DNA of 64,000 nt, from NCBI RefSeq assembly GCF_014287515.2, contig NZ_CP092473.1, forward strand, positions 471,001 through 535,000, written 5' to 3'. The stretch is from Roseburia rectibacter. Its GTDB lineage: Bacteria; Bacillota; Clostridia; Lachnospirales; Lachnospiraceae. Below the pieces are notes generated by a model, which saw only the letters and a list, made by a program, of their open reading frames with translations, was not told the origin of the DNA and made no database searches. A program made the translations under genes and the position numbers. Shown here piece by piece: positions 18,030 through 26,987 of the stretch (its first letter is position 1; the number at the start of each line of letters is the position of its first letter).

Positions 18030-19205
18030 TTAAAGATGGAAAGCGGTTTCTAACATTTGTGTAATACGGGTCAGGTAAGTGTGGTGCGCTTTAACCTTTT
18101 CATAGGCATTGTGTGCGATCTCTTTCCGTTTGGCGGGATGGGAAAGGTAGTATGCGGTCAGATTCAGAAGTTCCTCTTTGGAGGAATAAAGGACGATGTC
18201 TTCCCCAGGAACAAAATAATCCGGGATCTCTGCCTGATAGTTCGAAATTAAAAAGCCCTGACAACCCAGCACATCCCAGATGCGCAGTGGGATACCGGAA
18301 CGAATGGACTTTGCAGTCATATTCAGATTGATGCAGCTTTCATGGAAAACAAGCGGCATTTCAGTATGCGTTTTGACACGTCCACGAAAATGCACCGGAA
18401 GGCTTGAAGCATTGCTATTGGAATACAGATCCACAGAGAAATGAGAGCCAAGTGCGGTAAGCATTTCAACGCGTTCCAATTCGGTGATCCTCGGGCCAAG
18501 GTAAAACTGCGCTAATGCGGCGCGGTAGTCTTTCCGTGAGCGTTCCGGGAACTGATAGAAGGTCGGTGTATGAGATACAATATCGTTTACCAGAGCTGGA
18601 TCCAGTGCTTCTTCCAGAAAGAAATAGCCATATACTTTTTTCTGCGCCTGTAAAAGTCCCTCAATATAGCCTTTGCTGTAAGTGGAGGGAAACTTTAACT
18701 CATAATAGGGGCACTTCTCAGAATAAAGAGAACCAATAAAAGAAACGTCGGAAGAAAAAGACGATTTCTGCTGCATTGATGCCTGTGACAGAACACGATC
18801 CCAGCGATTGACGTTCGTTGCAAGTGGAATGTGGAAAATGCAGTCTGGATTTGACGGTGCAAATTCTTCATAGAGTGTCCGGTCGAACAGAAAAATACGA
18901 TTGCACGGATTTTTGATCGCATCCGAATAGAGCTCTAATACAGGGCTGTCCACGATCAGGCATAAGTAAGGAATGTGATAGATGTTACAACATTCGGATA
19001 TGGCAGGATAAAAATTGATGGTAAAGACAAACTGATAGTCCCTTTTGGAAAGAGCCTGATCGATCAGCTGTATCTGCTCTTTGCCAGTCAGGGACTTGTT
19101 TTTAATCTCTTCTGAAATGGAGTCCACATGAAAGCCTAATTCCTCAAATCCTTCCATGATATCCGGTTCACAAATGCTGCCATATTGATAAAATAGTATA
19201 TTCAT
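18030..19205 (-). CDS. CgeB-like glycosyltransferase (short type)
   Basis: A 391-residue protein of the CgeB/DUF3880 plus group-1 glycosyltransferase type: an N-terminal MNILFYQYGS Rossmann start, a PYLCLIVDSPVLELYSDAI segment, IFLFDRTLYEEF, and a C-terminal donor-binding domain (INLNMTAKSIRSGIPLRIWD, LGCQGFLISNYQAEIPDYF). Close relatives in this window lie at 22911, 25755 and 58760. The acceptor and sugar are not known. AGGAG precedes the ATG. It lies between the NeuB gene and the GT2/CDP-glycerol-type gene on the same strand. Confidence 0.85.
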   Translation of the reverse strand: MNILFYQYGSICEPDIMEGFEELGFHVDSISEEIKNKSLTGKEQIQLIDQALSKRDYQFVFTINFYPAISECCNIYHIPYLCLIVDSPVLELYSDAIKNPCNRIFLFDRTLYEEFAPSNPDCIFHIPLATNVNRWDRVLSQASMQQKSSFSSDVSFIGSLYSEKCPYYELKFPSTYSKGYIEGLLQAQKKVYGYFFLEEALDPALVNDIVSHTPTFYQFPERSRKDYRAALAQFYLGPRITELERVEMLTALGSHFSVDLYSNSNASSLPVHFRGRVKTHTEMPLVFHESCINLNMTAKSIRSGIPLRIWDVLGCQGFLISNYQAEIPDYFVPGEDIVLYSSKEELLNLTAYYLSHPAKRKEIAHNAYEKVKAHHTYLTRITQMLETAFHL

Positions 19206-19218
19206 GTGCTGCTCCTGT

Positions 19219-20094
19219 TTAGTGTTTGCGGTATTTCAGCTTCTCGCGCTGTACCTGTTCGATCGGAAGGATTTCTTCGGACTTGTAGGTTAAAGAGTCA
19301 TAGACAGCGTTTAAGTTTCGGACAAGCTTACGCACGCCATCCGGCTCTAACGATGCGGCATGGTCGGTGCCTTTCCAGGTACGGTCTAACGTATAATGAC
19401 GTTCAATCACGTTTGCGCCTAGGGTGTAAGCGGCAACATCAACGGCAATACCGAGGTGATGACCGGAGAAGCCGATCTTCTTTACGCGGGAGCCGTAGCT
19501 TTTTTTCATGCGCTCGATCTCCAACAGACAGATATCAGAGAATGGTACCGGATAACCGGAGGTGCAGTTGAAAAGCACAAGATCTTTTGCACGTCCGTTG
19601 TTTTCAAACAGTGTCACAATCTGTTCCTCTTCCGCATGTGTTGTCATTCCGAAAGATAACTGGATCTCGCCCTGATAGTTGTCACAGAGCCACTGCAGCA
19701 TTTCGAAATGTGTATTGCATGCAGATGGGATCTTGATGAATTTTGGTTTCAAAGAGGCGATCTCCTTTGCGGAAGTCATATCCCAGACGGATGTGGAATA
19801 GGTGATGCCGGCTTCTTCACACCATTCTTTTAACTGGGCGTGCTGGTCGACAGTGAACTCTAAAAACTCCCGATGGGCACCATAGGTGTCACCGTAAGCA
19901 TTACAAGGGTTTGGATGCGGTGCGTTGTACTGCTCCGGGGTCAGAAGTTCTTTCGGGCAGCGTTTTTGAAATTTAATCGCATCTGCATGGCAGAACATGG
20001 CTGCAACATTGATCAGTTCTTTGGCGATCTCCATGTCGCCTTTGTGGTTGCATCCGGCTTCTGCGATAATATATGGTTTTTCATAGTGTGTCAT
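19219..20094 (-). CDS. NeuB-family nonulosonate (sialic acid-like) synthase, no SAF domain
   Basis: NeuB-family enzymes condense a hexosamine or hexose (often as 6-phosphate) with phosphoenolpyruvate to give a nine-carbon acid. Family motifs are clear: IAEAGCNHKGD at the start, AIKFQKRCPKELLT, IPSACNTHFEML, and HYTLDRTWKGTDHAASLEP near the end. The protein is 291 residues, about 50 shorter than usual, and stops where the C-terminal antifreeze-like (SAF) domain would begin. GGAGG lies 8 bases before the ATG. The exact product (sialic, KDN-like, legionaminic) cannot be told. Confidence 0.88.
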   Translation of the reverse strand: MTHYEKPYIIAEAGCNHKGDMEIAKELINVAAMFCHADAIKFQKRCPKELLTPEQYNAPHPNPCNAYGDTYGAHREFLEFTVDQHAQLKEWCEEAGITYSTSVWDMTSAKEIASLKPKFIKIPSACNTHFEMLQWLCDNYQGEIQLSFGMTTHAEEEQIVTLFENNGRAKDLVLFNCTSGYPVPFSDICLLEIERMKKSYGSRVKKIGFSGHHLGIAVDVAAYTLGANVIERHYTLDRTWKGTDHAASLEPDGVRKLVRNLNAVYDSLTYKSEEILPIEQVQREKLKYRKH

Positions 20095-20137
20095 GATTAA
20101 AAATCCTCCGGTATAAAGATTATTATAAAAATAGTGA

Positions 20138-21100
20138 TTACTGATTTAAAATAAATGTGTCATTTAAAAGAGCGGATAATCGTATAGCCCCTTGTTGGCT
20201 CAGATGATCTGCATCAAAAAAGTCAAGGGATGACCAGATCTTATAGTGGTTAAAATCAATATAGTGAATATCGTAGGGCATTTTCTCAAGTACATTTAAA
20301 ATCTGTTCATGGTAAGCAGGGAGTATGAAATGGTTATATTCATCTGAAAATGGAGGGATTACAATAATAGGTTGAATTTCTTGTGAAGATAAATATAACA
20401 TAAGCTTATCCAGAAGCTGTTTATTTTCACAAATGGATGTTTCATAATGTATTAGTTTATTATGAGAATCCGCACGTTCTTGAGCAAGCTGGGTTCGTAA
20501 AGAGGGTTGGCATTTGTCCCAGAGGATACCATTTAATTTTTCTGACATAGAGGTGCCCCGCTCACAATGGGAATTAAAATAAGAACCCTGTTGCCAGATA
20601 AAATAATCTATGGTTTCTTTGAGCTCTAATATAGCATTATCTGGACAATCAAATGTCTGGTAAACATCAGCCCATTTCCAAATATCGAAGTATTCAGAAA
20701 GATCCAAGTTGTGTGAGTCACGATATAGTGGATAATAGATTTGTTTTATTAAAGTATGACCGAGACGCGATTGAGAAGACAAATCTTGTCCCAGAGCATA
20801 GTAACCGAGCAGAATAAAACAGCGTTTTGGTTTGGTATAAGCATTTTTTACGGCCTGTTTGACAGCAAGAAAATCATAATAAATATCCTGATTATGCATA
20901 GATAAATTCAGCGCACCATTTTGAAATAAAGACTCTATAATGCCATATAATCCGTAAGAAGAACCAACAATCAGGTTCTCAACGGAAATGTGTTGAATTT
21001 TTTCCAGCATTGCATGTAAATAGCAAAAATTGTAATGGTTTTTTATAATTTTTATTGCTGTACTGTCAATCAGTGATGTGTTTACTGTATTTTTTTCCAT
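20138..21100 (-). CDS. SGNH/DltD-like hydrolase or acyltransferase
   Basis: A 320-residue protein with the SGNH/DltD-like signature: a strand-turn block LIVGSSYGLYG near residue 45 (nucleophile Ser) and DFFDADHLSQQGA near the C-terminus (Asp-x-x-His pair); PIIVIPPFSDEY fits the intervening strand. It has no signal peptide, so it acts in the cytoplasm. In nonulosonate loci such proteins often add or remove O-acetyl groups; that is inference here. The gene is visibly more AT-rich than its neighbours, a hint of separate acquisition. It is first in the minus-strand run and has its own sigma-28 promoter. Confidence 0.72.
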   Translation of the reverse strand: MEKNTVNTSLIDSTAIKIIKNHYNFCYLHAMLEKIQHISVENLIVGSSYGLYGIIESLFQNGALNLSMHNQDIYYDFLAVKQAVKNAYTKPKRCFILLGYYALGQDLSSQSRLGHTLIKQIYYPLYRDSHNLDLSEYFDIWKWADVYQTFDCPDNAILELKETIDYFIWQQGSYFNSHCERGTSMSEKLNGILWDKCQPSLRTQLAQERADSHNKLIHYETSICENKQLLDKLMLYLSSQEIQPIIVIPPFSDEYNHFILPAYHEQILNVLEKMPYDIHYIDFNHYKIWSSLDFFDADHLSQQGAIRLSALLNDTFILNQ

Positions 21101-21124
21101 CTAAGCCACCATATGTATTTTATC

Positions 21125-21158
21125 TAATTATATATCGGAAAATTGCCGATAAAAATTA
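21125..21158. promoter_or_regulatory. Overlapping divergent sigma-28 promoters
   Basis: Plus strand: TAAT 21125-21128, 16 bases, GCCGATAA 21145-21152, toward the gene at 21190. Minus strand: TAAT (21155-21158), 15 bases, TCCGATAT (21132-21139), toward the SGNH gene. The two -10 boxes form an inverted repeat (TATCGG/CCGATA) and the promoters lie on top of each other. Confidence 0.8.
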
Positions 21159-21189
21159 ATATAAGAGAGAGGAATAATAGCAGCGGTAT

Positions 21190-22914
21190 ATGAAAGAATA
21201 TCTGTGGTTGTGCCGGGGAAAAGAAGTTCCTGTGACACAACAGACGATTAAACTGGCATTGGAGAAAAAAGGTATACGGGCGGCATGTCTGTGGGAGCAG
21301 GACGAGAGCAGGGAGCTTGACATGGAAGAGCTGCTGTTAGATGAGCGTATCGTAGCAAATGGTATTTTGCTTGAAAAAGAACTTTTGTCTGAGGCAGGCG
21401 GGAAAAATACAAGACTTCCGGCCAAAAGAGAATATGAGCTGGCTCTTCGCGTGGCAGAGCGTGAAACGGTGCATTTGCTGCCGGCTTTATTCCTGGCAGG
21501 AGAGACAGAAAAAGCGGGGGCAGGAGACGTAGAAAATGGAGTGCAGGAGATCTGGTGCGAGTTTTGTACCGATGCCTACATTGCCGGAAGATACCGTGAA
21601 TTTTTGCAGGAGAGAGGGCTGTTTGAGGCAGTCGTAGAGGCGGTTTTGACCGAGGGGCTTGCAGTCGAGAGTGCGCCGAAAGTAGAGGCTTTTTTACAGC
21701 AGATGATCACGCGGACGGAAGCGTATTTTTATTACTATGATGCGACACAGCCGATCCTGATTTACCTCGGGGACAGTTGCTGCTATAACATATTAAACAT
21801 TCTGGCAAATGAACTGGCAAAGGCGTTGTATGCGAAAGGAAACGCCATCCGGTTTTATGATGTTGCAGCGGAGGATGTGCAGGGACTTCCGAGGCTGCTT
21901 GGAGAGAGATATAAGGCATCCATCGGATTTCAGGCATGGATCTTTTCGGTACAGCGGAAAGATGGAGAGAGCTATTTTCAGGATCTGATCGGGGGACCGA
22001 AATATAATTTTGTACTGGATCATCCCATCTGGATGCAAAAGCAGCTGCAGTGTGCGCCGAAACGCTATTACATCCTCACGCATGACAGAAATTATCAGGC
22101 GTTTATCCGAAAATATGACAAAGGCGTTGCAGATGCGTATTTACTGCCACCGGGAGGCAGGCGGATGGCAGAGGGCGGTAACGATGACGAACGGATCTAT
22201 GATGTGGCATTTCTGGGAACTTATACGGATTACCGGAACAAACTTGCCGCGATAACGAGTAGTGCGAGGGAAATAAAGTTTCTTGCAGCACGGTTTTTAT
22301 CTGTTATGAGAAAAAATCCGGACATCACAGCGGAACTGGCATTTCAAAAAACACTGGATCATTATAAGATAACACTGGATCAGGAGGCGTTTCTGGAACG
22401 GTTCGGTGAGTTCAAAGAAGTGATCCAGTGTATCATGTTTTATTACCGTGAAAAGGTGGTAGAAACGATCCTGCAGGCAGGGATAAAACTGCATGTATTT
22501 GGAGATACATGGAAGAATAGCCCGTTTGCACAAAATCCTCTGCTCTGTATGCACGAAGCGGTCTTTGGCGACGAGGCGGCAGCGGTGCTGCAAAAGACAA
22601 AGCTGTCTTTAAATGTGATGGCATGGCATAAGGATGGGTTTACGGAGCGGATCGCAGACAGTATGCTTGCCGGAGCCGTAGTTGTCAGTGATAACAGCAG
22701 TCAGCTGGAGGAATTTTACAGAGACGAAACGGTAAGGTTTGAGTTACGGGAGTTAGAAAAATTGCCTGGGCTGTTAAATGGACTGCTTACGGACGAAAAG
22801 AAACGCTTAGAGATTGCAAAAGCGGCAAAAAATAAGGCAAGTGCGATGGCAAGCTGGGAAGTGCGTGCAGAGCAGTTAATGCAAATAATTGAGGAAGAGA
22901 GCACAAATCGATGA
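21190..22914 (+). CDS. CgeB-like glycosyltransferase (long type)
   Basis: A 574-residue protein with an N-terminal extension of about 170 residues and a CgeB-type glycosyltransferase core: PILIYLGDSCCYNIL, LDHPIWMQKQL, ILTHDRNYQAFIRK, YDVAFLGTY and, near the end, LNVMAWHKDGFTERIADSML. Its nearest relatives here are at 24061 (minus) and 57327 (shorter). Codons and composition are more GC-rich than in the neighbouring SGNH gene. It overlaps the next gene by 4 bases (ATGA), so the two are translationally coupled. A sigma-28 promoter lies about 40 bases upstream. The substrate is unknown. Confidence 0.85.
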   Translation: MKEYLWLCRGKEVPVTQQTIKLALEKKGIRAACLWEQDESRELDMEELLLDERIVANGILLEKELLSEAGGKNTRLPAKREYELALRVAERETVHLLPALFLAGETEKAGAGDVENGVQEIWCEFCTDAYIAGRYREFLQERGLFEAVVEAVLTEGLAVESAPKVEAFLQQMITRTEAYFYYYDATQPILIYLGDSCCYNILNILANELAKALYAKGNAIRFYDVAAEDVQGLPRLLGERYKASIGFQAWIFSVQRKDGESYFQDLIGGPKYNFVLDHPIWMQKQLQCAPKRYYILTHDRNYQAFIRKYDKGVADAYLLPPGGRRMAEGGNDDERIYDVAFLGTYTDYRNKLAAITSSAREIKFLAARFLSVMRKNPDITAELAFQKTLDHYKITLDQEAFLERFGEFKEVIQCIMFYYREKVVETILQAGIKLHVFGDTWKNSPFAQNPLLCMHEAVFGDEAAAVLQKTKLSLNVMAWHKDGFTERIADSMLAGAVVVSDNSSQLEEFYRDETVRFELRELEKLPGLLNGLLTDEKKRLEIAKAAKNKASAMASWEVRAEQLMQIIEEESTNR

Positions 22915-24044
22915 AAATATTGTTCTATCAGTGGCATTCCTTTATGAATGAAGGGGTGGAACGTGCATGGAAACAGTTGGGAATAGAATATGATACCCTA
23001 TTTTACCAGCAGAGTGACTGGGAAGTGGATGATGGGATCGTGGATCTTCTGGAAAAGAAGTTAAAACAGAAAAAATATGATATGGTGTTTTCTATCAATT
23101 ATGCACCATTGGTGTCCATGGTGTGTGAGAGGGAGCAGGTTCGTTATGTATCGTGGGTGTATGATGCACCGATCCATATCCGCAATATCGAAACGATGAA
23201 AAATTCCTGTAACCGGATCTTCTTTTTTGACCGGATCCAGGCGGAGAAATATAAAAAACAGGGGATCGCAGCTTATCATATGCCGCTTGCAGCAGATGTG
23301 GAGACGTTTTCACGTTATACGGCAAAGTGTGATGATCAGACGGATATATCTCTGGTCGGAAAACTCTATCAGACCGAGTACCAGTATTATATGGGGCCGC
23401 TAAATACTTATCAGAGAGGATATCTCGATGGAATCCTCCAGGCGCAGATGAAGGTGTATGGCGGATATTTTCTGGGAGACCTGCTAGATGATGCGCTTTT
23501 GCAGGAATTAAATGCGTGCTATCAGAAAGCATCTAATGGAGAGGTGGCTGTTACAAAAGCGGAACTGGAATATATGATGGCGTGTGAGATCACTGGCAGG
23601 GAACGGTATCTGGCACTGGCAGTATTGTCCAGTCATCATGCAGTCAGGCTGTATTCCACCGATAAGGATGCCCGTCTCGATAAAGTAGAATATATGGGAT
23701 ATGCAGATTATTATAAGCAGATGCCGGAAATTTTTAAATCCAGCAGGATAAATCTGAATATTTCACTGAAGATCATCCAAAGTGGAATTCCGTTAAGGGT
23801 TTTTGATATATTAGGATGTGGCGGTTTCCTGCTGACAAACTTTCAGGCAGAGATGCCGGAGTATTTTACGATCGGGGATGATTTCGTCGTTTATGAAAGC
23901 ATCGAAGATCTGTATGCAAAAGCAGATTTTTATCTGCGAAATGAAAGCGAGCGGAACCGTATTGCACGTCATGGGTTTGAAACGGTTCAGAAATACTATA
24001 CGTTCCGCCAGCAGATTGAAAAAATCATCCGGGCAGCGGAGTAA
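22911..24044 (+). CDS. CgeB-like glycosyltransferase (short type)
   Basis: A 377-residue member of the short CgeB group: MKILFYQWHSFMNEG at the start, SWVYDAPIHIRN, RIFFFDRIQAEKY, and INLNISLKIIQSGIPLRVFD with the LGCGGFLLTNFQAEMPEYF segment. It starts inside the last codons of the long-type gene (ATGA overlap), so the pair is coupled. The same short-long pairing appears in reverse order on the minus strand just downstream. Confidence 0.85.
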   Translation: MKILFYQWHSFMNEGVERAWKQLGIEYDTLFYQQSDWEVDDGIVDLLEKKLKQKKYDMVFSINYAPLVSMVCEREQVRYVSWVYDAPIHIRNIETMKNSCNRIFFFDRIQAEKYKKQGIAAYHMPLAADVETFSRYTAKCDDQTDISLVGKLYQTEYQYYMGPLNTYQRGYLDGILQAQMKVYGGYFLGDLLDDALLQELNACYQKASNGEVAVTKAELEYMMACEITGRERYLALAVLSSHHAVRLYSTDKDARLDKVEYMGYADYYKQMPEIFKSSRINLNISLKIIQSGIPLRVFDILGCGGFLLTNFQAEMPEYFTIGDDFVVYESIEDLYAKADFYLRNESERNRIARHGFETVQKYYTFRQQIEKIIRAAE

Positions 24045-24047
24045 AAG

Positions 24048-24077
24048 AAAAATGAGGGATTTACCCCTCATTTTTTT
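24048..24077. terminator. Bidirectional terminator between convergent glycosyltransferases
   Basis: AAAAATGAGGG (24048-24058) pairs with CCCTCATTTTT (24065-24075). The right arm is also the last codons of the minus-strand gene, so the two convergent genes share one compact terminator. Confidence 0.9.
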
Positions 24078-25722
24078 GTGCACTGGATTTCTCTAAAATA
24101 TGTATAAATTCTTTTGCCCGGCTGTCCCAGGTATGGTCTGTAAGGGCATTTTGATAGCCGTTTTGTGCGATCCGGGAAAGCTGTGCCGGGTCAGAGAGCG
24201 CAGAACGCACAAGTTCTGGCAGGGCAGAAAGCTGATCTAAGTCATAGAGCAGCACATCCTTTCCGTCGGAAAAATGTTCTTCCATATAAGGATTGCGCTC
24301 TGTGAGGACTGCCGCTTTTTGAAGCATGGCATTTAAAATACGTTCGGTAATGGCATCTTTGTGCCAGGTCATCGTGTTTAGCGCGATCTTAGACTGTTGC
24401 CAGATAGAAAGACATTCGCTCGTGGAGAGGTCTTTGTTATGCCAGAGAAAATTTGGATTTTCACGGAGCGGGCAGGTGCTCCAGCTTGTACCAAATACAT
24501 GCACCGGAATACCGGCATCCAGAAGAGTTTTCAACACCTTCATGCGGTAATAGGTGGACAGATAGACCGGAAGATCCCGGAACTTGTGGAAAAGTTCTGC
24601 AAATTCATTCCAGGAAAGCTGCATGTGATAGTGGTCCAGTGCCAGAGACAGCGCATGTTCTGCCGGCAGGGATGGATTTTTTTTCATGATGAGCCAGAAA
24701 CGGTTGGCGAGGAAACGTTCTTTCCGGTCAAATTCAGAAAAAAGCTCCAGCACAAAAGAAAAATTATCAAAGTAGCTTCCGATAAAGGTCACATCATAAA
24801 TACGTTCCTGTGGTTCAAACGAGGTGCGTATGCCTCCCGGTGGAAAAAAGATGGCATCGACCGGGTAAGTCTTTCTGGCGTAGGCAGCGTAATTGCGGTC
24901 TACGGTCAGGAGCGTAAGCTGGCTTGGAACATCTTTCAGATGATTTTCGAATCTGGACGGGTGGTCAAAAAGGAAATTATATTTTGACCCCCCAATTTTG
25001 TCATGTAAAAATCCCATGCCGTGATTCAGTTTCACGGAAAACATATAGCTCTGGACGCCGATGATCGCCTGATAGTGTCTGCCGATGAGGCGGTAGGATT
25101 CGGTAAAATCTTCGGAGGACAGATCAAAATATTCTACGAGATAGCCAAGCCTGTGAAGCGCCGCGCCAAACTGTCTGGCAAATACGGTCAGGATCTGGTA
25201 GCAGACACTGTCTCCGGTGTAGATTAAAAACGGCTGGCTTCCGGCATAGAGGTACTGGTAGGCAGGTGCTTCAGACAGCATATCCGAAAGATACGAGACC
25301 AGTTCTTCCTGCTTCTGGATGGACTGGGCAAGCTCTAACAGGCTGCTGACAGCCGCATCAAAATAGTCCTGTTGCTGCAGGAGCTGTTTGTAGCGGGAGA
25401 CGATATAACAATCCGCTTTTAAGGAATCAAACGTGACTGGTTCGGGTGAGGAAGAAAGTACACTGTATTGCTCCAGGTCAGCCGGTGCATCCGCAGTAAG
25501 AATGACCGGATACTCTGTGGCAAGGCGCAGCAGCAATTCATAGACCTGCTTGCACGGCAGGCGGTGATTTCGGGTGCTTACTGTTTCAAAACATGCCGTT
25601 GGGACATAGATCGTGCTGTCATAAAGCAGCGTTTCGTCCAGAAGGATGTCTAAAAATTGCAAAGACACGGACTCGTTATAAGTTGGATTGCAAATGGTAA
25701 TGTGCAGGTCATGCTCAGTCAT
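24061..25722 (-). CDS. CgeB-like glycosyltransferase (long type)
   Basis: A 553-residue paralog of the gene at 21190, with the same layout: a divergent N-terminal part, then PFLIYTGDSVCYQIL, FLFDHPSRFENHL, LLTVDRNYAAYARK, YDVTFIGSYFDN and IALNTMTWHKDAITERILNAM. It is last in a three-gene minus-strand run (26988, 25755, 24061), 32 bases after the short-type gene. AAAGGATAGA precedes the ATG. The similarity to the 21190 product extends over most of the length, so they descend from one duplication. Confidence 0.85.
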   Translation of the reverse strand: MTEHDLHITICNPTYNESVSLQFLDILLDETLLYDSTIYVPTACFETVSTRNHRLPCKQVYELLLRLATEYPVILTADAPADLEQYSVLSSSPEPVTFDSLKADCYIVSRYKQLLQQQDYFDAAVSSLLELAQSIQKQEELVSYLSDMLSEAPAYQYLYAGSQPFLIYTGDSVCYQILTVFARQFGAALHRLGYLVEYFDLSSEDFTESYRLIGRHYQAIIGVQSYMFSVKLNHGMGFLHDKIGGSKYNFLFDHPSRFENHLKDVPSQLTLLTVDRNYAAYARKTYPVDAIFFPPGGIRTSFEPQERIYDVTFIGSYFDNFSFVLELFSEFDRKERFLANRFWLIMKKNPSLPAEHALSLALDHYHMQLSWNEFAELFHKFRDLPVYLSTYYRMKVLKTLLDAGIPVHVFGTSWSTCPLRENPNFLWHNKDLSTSECLSIWQQSKIALNTMTWHKDAITERILNAMLQKAAVLTERNPYMEEHFSDGKDVLLYDLDQLSALPELVRSALSDPAQLSRIAQNGYQNALTDHTWDSRAKEFIHILEKSSAQKNEG

Positions 25723-25754
25723 AAAATCTATCCTTTATCAAAAATATCGGTGTT

Positions 25755-26918
25755 TTAAAGTCCTGCGGTTTCGAGCATGGTGCGTACCCGGTGCAGGTAA
25801 GTGTGTTGTTTGGCGACTTTGCAAAAGCCATTTTCGGCAATGTCTTTCCGTTCCTTTTCATGTGACAGGTAATATTCGATCTTGGTTAAAAGGTCTTCTG
25901 TTCCGTCGAAGAAATCAAAGTCCTCACCCGGCACAAAGAAATCAAAGAAATCTTCCTGATAATTGCTCAGCAAAAATCCTCCGGCTCCGAGGATGTCCCA
26001 TGCGCGCAGCGGCATACCGGAACGGATGCTGCGAAGCGTAATGTTGAGGTTGATCTTGCTGTTTTTGAATACATGCGGCATCACATCATAATAATCGACA
26101 GCTCCCATATTCTGGATGGAAGGAAGTGCCGGGGTTGGATTATGTGTGTATAATTTGGTGTCAAAACGCTCGGACACGGCTTTTAACAGGTTCTGCCGCT
26201 CGATCGACGTGATCTTTCGCGCTAGAAAATAATTGGCATAGACATAGGCATCCGATTCGGTGCCGCCCGGCTGCGTATGGTATTCCAGAGATTTTTTCAT
26301 GGAGGCGATAATGTCAGGGGTTAAGAGCTCTTCAATAAAGAAATAGCCATTTACCTTCATCTGGGCATCCATAATGGCATTGATGTAGCCTTTGGTGTAG
26401 TCATCCAGATCTGTCATGCGGTCTAAAAAGTTATGGGACTCATTATAGAGTGCGCCGACAAAAGAGACATCACTGGATAAAATAGAACGCTTGTCAGAAG
26501 GAAGCTGCATGGCACCCAGACGTGCAGTGTTTGCACACAGAGGCAGATAATATATGGTAGTGATCCCCTCTTTGGCAAAATCAAGGTAAAGAGCTTTGTC
26601 AAAGAGAAAGATATAGTTACATGGGTTGATCAGCGTGTACGAATACAGGGAAACCAACGGACTGTCATATACAAAAGACAGATATTTTAAGTGATTGCGG
26701 TTACATCCGTTTGAAATGGATGGATAGTAGTTGAGCGAGAAAACAAAGTCATAGCAGTCCTGTGCGACAAAGTTGTCGAAAGCGTCATCAAATTCTTTAC
26801 AACAATATTCGTGCAGTTTTTCATGGTTAAAAAGCTGAACTGTAAATCCCAGTTGCTCAAAAGCATCAATCAGATCCAATTTCCCGAAAGAAGGTGAATC
26901 AAGGAAGAGTAATTTCAT
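25755..26918 (-). CDS. CgeB-like glycosyltransferase (short type)
   Basis: A 387-residue protein of the short CgeB group: MKLLFLDSPSFG at the start, LSFVYDSPLVSLYSYTL, IFLFDKALYLDF, INLNITLRSIRSGMPLRAWD and LGAGGFLLSNYQEDFFDFF. The ATG at 26918 is chosen since GGAG lies 8 bases upstream; an in-frame TTG at 26924 is too near. It is the middle gene of the minus-strand run and is most like the genes at 18030 and 58760. Confidence 0.85.
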   Translation of the reverse strand: MKLLFLDSPSFGKLDLIDAFEQLGFTVQLFNHEKLHEYCCKEFDDAFDNFVAQDCYDFVFSLNYYPSISNGCNRNHLKYLSFVYDSPLVSLYSYTLINPCNYIFLFDKALYLDFAKEGITTIYYLPLCANTARLGAMQLPSDKRSILSSDVSFVGALYNESHNFLDRMTDLDDYTKGYINAIMDAQMKVNGYFFIEELLTPDIIASMKKSLEYHTQPGGTESDAYVYANYFLARKITSIERQNLLKAVSERFDTKLYTHNPTPALPSIQNMGAVDYYDVMPHVFKNSKINLNITLRSIRSGMPLRAWDILGAGGFLLSNYQEDFFDFFVPGEDFDFFDGTEDLLTKIEYYLSHEKERKDIAENGFCKVAKQHTYLHRVRTMLETAGL

Positions 26919-26987
26919 GATCAATTCTCCAATTATCTTTACTAATTTTTTAGGTGGTCAATATTTCCCGAAAACCCAGCCGTCCGT

